Source: Patescibacteria group bacterium
GTDB lineage: Bacteria > Patescibacteriota > Minisyncoccia > Phycocordibacterales > JANLHH01
DNA length: 5,654 nucleotides
Assembly: GCA_024654605.1 (NCBI GenBank)
Contig: JANLHH010000129.1
Span: 1-5,654 of the forward strand
Reading direction: 5' to 3'
Below are positions 1 through 5,654 of this stretch, one piece after another. How positions within the stretch are numbered: the first letter of the stretch is position 1; every line of letters begins with the position of its first letter. The position numbers and the translations under genes were made by a program. The notes below the pieces were generated by a model. The model was not told where the DNA came from and did not search any database. It saw only the letters and a program-made list of their open reading frames with translations.

Positions 1-903
1 GGTGGTAGCCACGGTCGTAGTGCCCTGCCGGAGCGCGAAATGATATGTACGCGACTGATCATCCCCGCTCGTTCCAAATGCGTCTGGATTATTGGCACCA
101 GCATTTGGTTCAAGCCGTGAGGCGAGCATAGCTGTCGCACCAGCACCCGTCGAGCTTTGTCCAGTATCTCCCGCGATAAGATTTTCGAAACCCGACGGCG
201 CTGTTAATCCCGACGCAACATCATCGTCGTCAAGAGCTCCCCAAATCACCCGCAACGTATTCGCGGTCACCGTGGTAAATGAACCGGGATTCGGATCACC
301 GCTTGCTCCTGTTGCTAAAACAGGTGTCGCATCAATGGCAGTTACAGAATCGACACCTCTCCATACCTGAATAACGACCGCCACTACCTGTGAATTGTCG
401 GCGTTGTTAAAATTGACTACAGTGTCGGGTGTTGACCCCATCCGTTTCCAACCAAGAAGTGAACCCGCGGAAGACCCTGTGTGGTTATCAATAAGCGCAT
501 AACCGGAAGTGGTAAGTTGCCCACCAATAGCGCCGTCGGAAGCCGCACCTACCAACACAATGTCCCCTGCCGCAAGCACGCCTGGCAGGGTAATATCTTC
601 GTTTGAGTCATTACCTGCAATTGTCGTGGTGGTTTGACCTATTTTTAAGAATGTCGTGGAAGCTACTGCGAAAGAGGCAGAGAGAGTCCCGTGATTTCCT
701 TGCCCACTCACATCTGCGACATTTGAAACCATGTCAGCTCCATCAAACGTCCAGTAGCCGACAAGACCTTGTTCAAGAGAAGCGTTGGAGTTAAGGGTAA
801 GAGAAAAAAAAGTTCCGCCAAGCACTTTAAATGCCGCGTAGCCAAAAATAAGTGCTACGACGAGTCCGAGAATAATAAGTTGTCCGATGTGGCGGGATGT
901 CAT
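1..903 (-). CDS. Membrane-anchored LamG-like/beta-domain surface protein, C-terminus missing (partial)
   Basis: The frame opens with ATG at 901-903 and stays open for 301 codons to the left window edge, with no in-frame stop. An in-frame TAA (907-909) sits just upstream, so this is the first possible ATG. The next Met is residue 58, after the hydrophobic segment, which supports the chosen start. Residues 9-25 form a hydrophobic helix (LIILGLVVALIFGYAAF) after a short Arg/His-bearing head: a signal anchor or uncleaved signal. Residues 46-54 (GLVGYWTFD) and 64-74 (DVSGQGNHGTL) match the start of LamG/concanavalin-like domains from many secreted proteins. From about residue 83 the sequence no longer looks like LamG. 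It carries LPGVLAAGDIVLVGAASD, a GW (151-152), VIQVWRGVD (177-185) and an acidic DDDD (225-228), suggesting a separate beta-sandwich. It lies 19 bases downstream of the large repetitive protein gene and is probably co-transcribed. I infer an extracellular binding or structural role; ligand and family name are not determinable here. Confidence 0.92.
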   Translation of the reverse strand, partial: MTSRHIGQLIILGLVVALIFGYAAFKVLGGTFFSLTLNSNASLEQGLVGYWTFDGADMVSNVADVSGQGNHGTLSASFAVASTTFLKIGQTTTTIAGNDSNEDITLPGVLAAGDIVLVGAASDGAIGGQLTTSGYALIDNHTGSSAGSLLGWKRMGSTPDTVVNFNNADNSQVVAVVIQVWRGVDSVTAIDATPVLATGASGDPNPGSFTTVTANTLRVIWGALDDDDVASGLTAPSGFENLIAGDTGQSSTGAGATAMLASRLEPNAGANNPDAFGTSGDDQSRTYHFALRQGTTTVATT

Positions 904-922
904 GATTTAAGATTTAAAAAAT
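904..922 (-). other. 19-base A+T-rich intergenic spacer without Shine-Dalgarno
   Basis: Only two of these 19 bases are G or C, in a window that is otherwise moderately G+C-rich. It separates the TAA of the large gene from the ATG of the downstream gene. No GGAGG-like ribosome binding site lies at the usual distance from the ATG. Initiation may rely on the unstructured A/T-rich leader or on translational coupling. The spacer is too short to hold a complete independent promoter, although promoter elements inside the upstream gene cannot be excluded. Confidence 0.7.
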
Positions 923-3900
923 TTAAGGTTGCGCGGGTGTGGTGGTTGCGCTTGTGGCAACGGTTTCTTCAGCGGGCGGTTCTTCCTCGGTTTCTTCAAG
1001 TACTGGCAGTTCGGGTTCAGGTGCCGGTTCAGGTTCAGGCACCGGTTCCTGTTCGGGTTCAGGTTCAGGTTCCAGTTCAGGTGCCGGTTCGGATTCCGGA
1101 TCCGGAGCGGTAGTCTCAGGTGTCGAAGTTGCGGGCTCATCACTCACAACAGGAGGTTCGGGGGTCGTCGTTGCAGGTTCCGGTGGTGATTCAGGAATTG
1201 TCGCGTCTATAACCGTAGCCGATTGCGCGCTTTCACCCGTACCTGAATCTACACATTCTGCCGGTGTTGTTTTTGCCAGTCCACCGGAAATCGTCAAACA
1301 ATATGGAGCGCCGGTTTCCTCATCATAGAGCGTGATACCCGTACGACGCTCTGGCGAGCCAATCTTCGCCGTCCCTTTCACTGTGAGATTTTCTGCGATA
1401 AGCGTTCCGTCAGCACTGATGCTCCACGTTCCCGATTCGGAAATGATACTGCGCGCGTTTGCGATATCACGCCCGCCGAGATCAAAAATACCTTTTTCTC
1501 CAAATTCAAACTCCATGTCGCCTTGCGCAATTGCTCCCGAAAGTCCCTGTGAAGCAAGGTCTACAAAAACAAGAATTGTGCCGCGACCGCTCTCGTCTTG
1601 CGGGGAACCCGCAGTAAACGACTCAAGAGCGATACCGATAGTGCTGCCAAGACCCGAGGACTTCTTCCCTGCTCCGGCCACCTTTGCAGAAGGCGCGATA
1701 CGGTCGCCAATCGCAATTGGACCTCCTTCCATAGTTACCTTCACTGGTACGCGTCCGGCAAGCGCCAAGGGTACGCGTCGCTCATTTTTGTACTTCTGAC
1801 TATCAAACCCTCCAAGGAGAAGACCTGGCTCGGTGGATACCACGCCAAACACTTGTGGTGTTCTTTGGGGCGCCGCAGGAGAATTGATTTCTTTCGTGGT
1901 GGTGGCGCTCTCTTCACTCTTCCCTTTTCTGCTCTTTGAGACAACTACCGTCGGGTTTCTATCGTACTTTCGCACGAAAACCGGATTGTTCGCGTCAAGC
2001 ATTACGATATCGCCCGCGCCGAGTGTACTGTCTTTTGTCGGGTACTCTTCCGCAAGGTCAAGACCGCTCACGGTCGCATTGTTGGCATAAATAGTACCAC
2101 GTGTGCGCGCGCTGTCGTCGCAATTGTCACCGCCATTGTCCACACAAAGGATGCCGTCGCCTACGATGAGCGAGTTCCACGGAATATTAGTGGAGTAAAG
2201 CACGGTGGATGTGCCGATGTGCACACCGGTATTTCTGATACCGCCCGCGCCGTTGGATTCGCCCGCGATGGTAAGCAGGCGGTTTGAGTCTAGCTGTGCC
2301 GCGTACGCCTCATCGGTTCCTAATGGTGCTGAAGAGGTAACCGAAAGGTCTATCCAGCTCACAATACCCGCATTCGGTTCAAAGTTGACGGGACCAAGGT
2401 CAAGATTTTCAATACTTGTCTTATTGGCGCCATAGTCATAAAGGAGCGCGCCGGAATTAATGTTCAGACCGCCCGCGAACGTTGAAGTAGCCGTCGTGGA
2501 GGTGGCGGTGAAGTTGCGCGCCACCGCCTCCCCCACGACAGAGAGTTTTGCATACGGCGAAGTGGTGCCGATGCCGACGTTGCCGCCTGTCGCAATAAGA
2601 AACCGAACGCTGGCACCTGATTCATTAATCCTAAATGAACTGTCAGAGTATGCACCACCATTCCATATAGCAGTAGCACCTTGCGTAAATTGAAAATGAT
2701 TCCCATCAGTTGCCTCAATATCAAGCTTTGCGGTTGGATTACTTTTCCCGATGCCCACATTTCCCTGCGAGGTGATATGAAAAGCGGTCGTCGTCCCAGC
2801 GCCGCTCGTTGAGGAAGCGACAGTGAAAAGCGGAGTGGTGCCGCCGGTGGTATTGACGACGGAGAATTTCGCGTAGGGCGAGGTGGTGCCGATACCGACT
2901 TTACCAGCAAGAAGCGTCATGATTGAACCGGACCCGTCGCTTGCATGAAAATACGTCGCTCCATTGACAGCTGTGATTGCCAAGCTGTCGCCATATCCAT
3001 AAAAATTATTCGTACCATCACTATTTGTGGATAACAGTAATTGTTTTGTACCGCCAGATCGTGTCGAGTAGATGCTTTGTCCGCTCGTGCCATCAAGCAA
3101 AATATTGCCAGCCACAGTAAGTTTCTGCGCCGGCGTCGATGTGCCGATACCGACATAGCCGCTCGTCGCGAGGAAGAGAGATGAGGTTGCCGTGAGTGTC
3201 GTGCCGCTGCCGGCGTAGTATGGCAATTGTCCGGTCGTACCAGAGCCGACCGTACCCGAGCCGCCTCCTCCCGCGCCGCCAACACACACGCCGTTGACGG
3301 CGAAACATCCCGTCCGCACATTGATCCCGGACCCAAAGGTACTCGTGGCTGTTCCCGAAATGTTTATGGTGTCATTACCGGTGTTGCCAAGAGAAAGAAG
3401 CGTGCCCGGCGTCGTGGTCCCGATACCGACGTTGCCGCCACTTGCGCTCTGTAACACAACAGCGGACGCATCCAATAAAAGCTTAGTGCTATATCCGCTG
3501 GTGAAAATTGATCTGTCTGCATTGATAAAGCTAATATTGCCAGCTATGGTTGTATCCCCATTTATATCTAGCGTCGTACTCGGCGCCGCCGTCCCGATCC
3601 CCACGTTCCCCTGTGCGGTGATGTGGAAGGCGGTCGTGGTACCCGCGCCGCTCGTAGAAGAGGCGACGGTGAACAGCGGAGTTGTGCCACCCGCGGTGCT
3701 GGAAACAGAAAGTTTTGCATACGGCGAAGTGGTGCCGATACCGACGTTGCCGCCTTCTGGCATAATCGACAAGTCGTCTCCATATCGTGCCAATAAACTT
3801 CGGATGACACCGCCCGACCTGCTAATCAATTGAGTCGAAGGACCTGCCCAGTAGTTAGAGTGAAAAAGTCTGGTATATTGCGAAACGTCTCCGGAAGGTA

Positions 3901-5654
3901 GTAATTTAATTTCGGGTGTGGTGTCTTGAACGACTAATCTAACATCCGGACTCGTCGTACCGATGCCGACGTTGCCAGTGACGTTATTAATGAACATACG
4001 CGCACCGTTGTCTTGCGATCCAAATATGATTGGCGTGGTAGTCCCTTCAAGACCGATAAAGAGAGCGCTTGAATCTACGCCGGCAATTTTTGCGAGGTTG
4101 CGCGCTGCCGCAGGAAGAGCTGCCTCAAGCGAGCCAAATCCTTGCGTGTTCGTACTGCTGAATACATCCAGAACCAGAGAGGCAAGGTCTGATCGGGCGA
4201 TGACTCCCGCTCGCGCCAAAGTGCCCGTTCCATAATTCTTTACATCAATCCGTCTGATGGCATCCACATTTGATTGAGCAGAAAGAAGCGCATCACCCCC
4301 AAAGCCGGTTATAGGTGTTGTTGAACCAACAATCACATACCCGTCCGACGTGATATGGAAGGCGGTCGTGGTACCCGCGCCGCTCGTGGAAGAAGCGACG
4401 GTGAACAGCGGAGTCGTGCCGCCCGCAGTGCTGGAAACAGAAAGTTTCGCCCAAGGCGTCGTCGTTCCGACGCCGATGTTGCCGGCTGTATCGATCGTTA
4501 ACCTTGCAGTATTTAACGTGGAATCATAGCTTTGGGATATCTTGAACTTGTTGCTGTCGCTGCCATCAATTCCCACGCTCCATGCATTATTGTTATTTAA
4601 CGTATATCTGTTAAACGACAATCCTGTTGCTGATGTGTTGCTTATATCAACAATGGATACGGTATTTCCCGTGCTGTAAAAATCAGCCAGAACCGGACCA
4701 GAAGATGTCACATCAAGCGCTCTTGCCGGCGTCGTCGTTCCGATGCCGACTCTGCCGGTGCTTGAAATAAACACGGACGAGGTTGCCTGCGCGGTGCCCG
4801 CGTCGTCGCCGACGATAAAGTAGCCCTTGGTGAGAGAGAGTGAAGAAGGCACGACGCCGGAGAGCGAGAGGGTGCCGTTTGCGCCGCCGACGAGTGAGCC
4901 GAGCGTGCCTGAATAGGTGAAGCCTGTGCCGAGGGAAAGCGTTGTGGTGGCAACCGAAGAGAGTGCGTTGGTGCCGTTGCCGTACAGAAGTTGAGAGGAG
5001 GTGAACGTGGTTGCTCCGGTGCCACCGTTGCCCACACCGAGCGTGCCGGTGATGTCTGTCGTCAAATCAACGAGCGCGGTCGCGACCGCGCCCGCGGTTG
5101 CTTTCAAAAAGCCGGTGACTGTTTTGAATGTGAAATTGTTGGAGGCGATGAGGTTGGAGGTTGAGGCGGTGCCGGAAACCGTGATCGCGGTAGAGGAGGC
5201 GTATGGGAATTGAGAGGCGGTGGAGGAGGTGGCGGTGAAGTATTCCGAAACTGTCTGACCGACAACGGAGAGTTTGGCATAAGGAGAAGTGGTGCCGACG
5301 CCGATGTTGCCGCCGTCAACGACGGTGAATACTTCATTGCCACCATCAAGGAGGTTTAAGATATCCCCCGCCCCACTTTGGTTGATCGTGAGGAGCGTGG
5401 AAGCGGAGGTTGCCGCGATGGTGTCGGCTTCATCGGATCGCACAAATGAAGTTGAGTCCACGCCGTCCAATTTGCCTGCTTCAAACGCGGCGGGCACCGC
5501 GCCTAATTTTTTGCGCGGGGAAAGTGTTTCCATTGTAGAGCTCGCAGTGCCGCCAACCAACACTTCAAGATACAGCGTCTGGTTGAAATCAACGCTCGTT
5601 AAAGGAGTGGAACTTCCCAAAAGGACGCTGAAAAGCCCGTTTGTCACGGTAATC
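923..5654 (-). CDS. Large repetitive surface/fibre-like protein, N-terminus missing (partial)
   Basis: This frame is open from the right window edge to a TAA at 923-925, giving about 1,576 codons. A GTG at 5645-5647 could be read as a start. However, the two upstream codons (Ile-Thr) continue the sense of an ITVTNGLFSVLLG module, so GTG is most likely an internal Val and the true start lies outside the window. The visible order is: N-terminal module (5444-5654); a Ser/Thr/Gly-rich body with a GNGGTGATTF stretch near 5000-5040 and twelve VGIGTTSP-type motifs (2537-5311); a SGLDLAEEYP...GRVPVKV module (1616-2068); GITLYDEETGAPYC near 1298-1337; and a Pro/Glu-rich tail (926-1198). Only six Cys are present, in three pairs. 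From family knowledge, VGIGTT-x-P motifs occur in tail-fibre-like and adhesin proteins, and this combined layout is common in CPR genomes. I infer an exported, elongated surface protein. I see no C-terminal LPXTG anchor, membrane helix or S74 chaperone domain. The signal peptide, if any, is outside the window. The exact function is unknown. Confidence 0.95.
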   Translation of the reverse strand, partial: ITVTNGLFSVLLGSSTPLTSVDFNQTLYLEVLVGGTASSTMETLSPRKKLGAVPAAFEAGKLDGVDSTSFVRSDEADTIAATSASTLLTINQSGAGDILNLLDGGNEVFTVVDGGNIGVGTTSPYAKLSVVGQTVSEYFTATSSTASQFPYASSTAITVSGTASTSNLIASNNFTFKTVTGFLKATAGAVATALVDLTTDITGTLGVGNGGTGATTFTSSQLLYGNGTNALSSVATTTLSLGTGFTYSGTLGSLVGGANGTLSLSGVVPSSLSLTKGYFIVGDDAGTAQATSSVFISSTGRVGIGTTTPARALDVTSSGPVLADFYSTGNTVSIVDISNTSATGLSFNRYTLNNNNAWSVGIDGSDSNKFKISQSYDSTLNTARLTIDTAGNIGVGTTTPWAKLSVSSTAGGTTPLFTVASSTSGAGTTTAFHITSDGYVIVGSTTPITGFGGDALLSAQSNVDAIRRIDVKNYGTGTLARAGVIARSDLASLVLDVFSSTNTQGFGSLEAALPAAARNLAKIAGVDSSALFIGLEGTTTPIIFGSQDNGARMFINNVTGNVGIGTTSPDVRLVVQDTTPEIKLLPSGDVSQYTRLFHSNYWAGPSTQLISRSGGVIRSLLARYGDDLSIMPEGGNVGIGTTSPYAKLSVSSTAGGTTPLFTVASSTSGAGTTTAFHITAQGNVGIGTAAPSTTLDINGDTTIAGNISFINADRSIFTSGYSTKLLLDASAVVLQSASGGNVGIGTTTPGTLLSLGNTGNDTINISGTATSTFGSGINVRTGCFAVNGVCVGGAGGGGSGTVGSGTTGQLPYYAGSGTTLTATSSLFLATSGYVGIGTSTPAQKLTVAGNILLDGTSGQSIYSTRSGGTKQLLLSTNSDGTNNFYGYGDSLAITAVNGATYFHASDGSGSIMTLLAGKVGIGTTSPYAKFSVVNTTGGTTPLFTVASSTSGAGTTTAFHITSQGNVGIGKSNPTAKLDIEATDGNHFQFTQGATAIWNGGAYSDSSFRINESGASVRFLIATGGNVGIGTTSPYAKLSVVGEAVARNFTATSTTATSTFAGGLNINSGALLYDYGANKTSIENLDLGPVNFEPNAGIVSWIDLSVTSSAPLGTDEAYAAQLDSNRLLTIAGESNGAGGIRNTGVHIGTSTVLYSTNIPWNSLIVGDGILCVDNGGDNCDDSARTRGTIYANNATVSGLDLAEEYPTKDSTLGAGDIVMLDANNPVFVRKYDRNPTVVVSKSRKGKSEESATTTKEINSPAAPQRTPQVFGVVSTEPGLLLGGFDSQKYKNERRVPLALAGRVPVKVTMEGGPIAIGDRIAPSAKVAGAGKKSSGLGSTIGIALESFTAGSPQDESGRGTILVFVDLASQGLSGAIAQGDMEFEFGEKGIFDLGGRDIANARSIISESGTWSISADGTLIAENLTVKGTAKIGSPERRTGITLYDEETGAPYCLTISGGLAKTTPAECVDSGTGESAQSATVIDATIPESPPEPATTTPEPPVVSDEPATSTPETTAPDPESEPAPELEPEPEPEQEPVPEPEPAPEPELPVLEETEEEPPAEETVATSATTTPAQP
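926..1198 (-). repeat. Pro/Glu-rich low-complexity C-terminal tail
   Basis: The last 91 residues of the large protein are dominated by Pro, Glu, Thr and Ala. The core at 1004-1099 is a run of alternating Glu-Pro units, with Ala, Val, Gln, Leu or Ser interruptions. In DNA it is a near-tandem six-base pattern (plus strand ggttca-type units). It is followed by an acidic EETEEEPPAEE stretch and an SATTTPAQP end. Such tails are expected to be extended and disordered. They often span or reach through an envelope layer, although no anchor is visible here. The tandem DNA structure makes length variation between strains likely. Confidence 0.9.
1616..2068 (-). other. Conserved C-terminal LDLAEEYP / GVVSTEPG / GRVPVKV module
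   Basis: About 151 residues of non-repetitive sequence follow the motif array. The key elements are SGLDLAEEYP (2039-2068), GAGDIVML (about 1999-2022), FGVVSTEPG (1823-1849), LALAGRVPVKV (about 1739-1768), GGPIAIGDRI, and GLGSTIGIALESF ending at 1616. A basic, Ser-rich insertion (SKSRKGKSEESATTTKE) separates the GDIVML and GVVSTEPG parts. Large CPR surface proteins commonly end with such a module, recalled from memory. The order D-x-A-E, G-D-x-V, then G-V-V-S-x-x-P also resembles the Peptidase_G2 self-cleaving chaperone domain of phage appendage proteins. That relationship is a hypothesis; I did not identify a catalytic residue. Confidence 0.6.
2772..2906 (-). repeat. 135-base internal repeat, copy 3 (most diverged)
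   Basis: This third copy encodes GKVGIGTTSPYAKFSV, then VNTTGGTTPLFTVASSTSG and AGTTTAFHIT. It lies 846 bases (282 codons) from copy 2. The TTPLFTVASSTSGAGTTTAF core is unchanged at protein level although the DNA has drifted. The start of the linker has changed from SSTAGG to VNTTGG. Confidence 0.85.
3618..3752 (-). repeat. 135-base internal repeat, copy 2
   Basis: This second copy encodes GNVGIGTTSPYAKLSV followed by the same SSTAGGTTPLFTVASSTSG and AGTTTAFHIT as copy 1. It starts 732 bases downstream of copy 1 in coding direction, a whole number of codons. It is followed by another VGIGT motif at the same 47-codon distance. Confidence 0.88.
4350..4484 (-). repeat. 135-base internal repeat, copy 1
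   Basis: This first copy in coding order encodes GNIGVGTTTPWAKLSV, then SSTAGGTTPLFTVASSTSG and AGTTTAFHIT. By hand alignment it differs from copy 2 at roughly 17 of 135 bases. Several differences in the downstream two thirds of the block (in coding order) are synonymous third-position changes. The larger differences cluster in the PWAKLSV versus PYAKLSV part. Confidence 0.88.
5444..5654 (-). other. N-terminal secreted-protein module of the large protein (partial)
   Basis: The first visible residues read ITVTNGLFSVLLGSSTPL, followed by VDFNQTLYLEVLVGG, LSPRKKLGAVPAAFEAGKLDG and VDSTSF. From memory, such segments (NG-x-F-x-V-x-LG, then a Y/L-x-V strand, then PR-x-x-L-x-x-VP-x-AF-x-A) form a beta-sandwich module. 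It usually follows a signal peptide and an FQGRL-like opening in large CPR and other bacterial surface proteins. The first half of the module, and any signal peptide, lie beyond the right window edge. I do not know an accepted functional name for it. Confidence 0.7.

Larger units (their letters stand above)
2537..5311 (-). repeat. Array of twelve G-N-V-G-I-G-T-T-x-P type protein motifs
   Basis: Twelve 16-codon motifs lie in the reading frame of the large gene. From its N-terminal side they are at 5264-5311, 4709-4756, 4436-4483, 4295-4342, 3929-3976, 3704-3751, 3563-3610, 3389-3436, 3113-3160, 2858-2905, 2717-2764 and 2537-2584. The best form is GNVGIGTTSPYAKLSV. The motif at 4295-4342 (GYVIVGSTTPITGFGG) is degenerate, and a weaker relict, GVHIGTST, is encoded near 2204-2227. 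Distances between successive motifs are 185, 91, 47, 122, 75, 47, 58, 92, 85, 47 and 60 codons. The value 47 therefore recurs exactly three times while the rest vary. The motif is known from fibre-like phage and bacterial surface proteins, where it separates beta-rich segments; that structural role is inferred here. Confidence 0.93.

Noticed and set aside
92..370. Plus-strand 92-codon open frame
   Set aside because: It lies wholly inside the minus-strand LamG-like gene, has no recognisable motif, and is explained as an antisense shadow of a moderately G+C-rich gene.
904..926. A/T-rich inverted repeat (TTAAA-TTT-TTTAA) as a terminator between the genes
   Set aside because: The stem is only five A/T pairs with no G+C content, too weak for an intrinsic terminator. 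It also lies directly before a closely spaced downstream gene.
939..1328. Plus-strand 129-codon open frame rich in Ser and Gly
   Set aside because: It is the antisense reading of the Glu/Pro-rich tail: the ggttca-type repeat gives Ser-Gly in this frame. No ribosome binding site was seen, and the opposite strand has a far longer, motif-rich gene.
926..2068. Peptidase S74 (endosialidase-type) chaperone domain at the C-terminus
   Set aside because: VGIGTT-x-P proteins often end in S74, but I saw no SD-x-R-x-K-like S74 signature. The C-terminus instead carries the LDLAEEYP/GRVPVKV module and a Pro/Glu tail.
3294..3833. Plus-strand 179-codon open frame
   Set aside because: It is antisense to the motif array. 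Its repeated VVPIPTLPP-like segments are the reverse-strand reading of the VGIGTTSP motifs, not an independent repeat protein.
2537..5311. Regularly recurring similar DNA segments as a possible CRISPR or non-coding repeat array
   Set aside because: The repeats are in frame, vary at silent positions and encode a recognisable protein motif. Spacing is irregular and far too long for CRISPR.
5645..5647. GTG as the true start codon of the large protein
   Set aside because: The codons upstream of it remain open to the window edge and continue a known-looking ITVTNGLFSVLLG strand. The module's first half and a signal peptide are expected upstream.

Overview
The window is almost entirely coding on the minus strand. 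It holds two adjacent genes that each run off one end. From the right edge to position 923 lies the 3' part of a very large repetitive protein (about 1,576 codons visible, upstream end missing). After a 19-base A+T-rich gap, a second gene starts at 903 and is open for 301 codons to the left edge. No RNA gene, CRISPR array, insertion sequence or convincing terminator was seen, and no gene-free stretch exceeds 19 bases.

The large protein looks like an exported fibre or adhesin. From N to C it has: a partial secreted-protein module with NGLFSVLLG and PRKKLGAVPAAF signatures (5444-5654); a Ser/Thr/Gly-rich body carrying twelve G-N-V-G-I-G-T-T-x-P type motifs (2537-5311); a conserved C-terminal module with SGLDLAEEYP, GVVSTEPG and LALAGRVPVKV (1616-2068); a GITLYDEETGAPYC region; and a Pro/Glu-rich tail (926-1198). 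Three motif pairs are exactly 47 codons apart and frame three near-copies of a 135-base block, a sign of internal duplication. The second gene encodes a membrane-anchored or signal-bearing protein. It opens with a LamG-like signature (GLVGYWTFD, then DVSGQGNHGTL) and then switches to a different, probably beta-rich domain.

From memory, this architecture (VGIGTTSP arrays, LDLAE-YP and GRVPVKV modules, YDEETG-PYC ends, EP-rich tails, LamG neighbours) is typical of Candidatus Patescibacteria/CPR bacteria, especially Parcubacteria-like lineages. That assignment is inference: no phylogenetic marker is present. No in-frame TGA occurs in either gene, so nothing points to the recoded-TGA lineages. 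The same strand and the 19-base gap suggest co-transcription, consistent with a cell-surface locus for attachment to host cells or surfaces.
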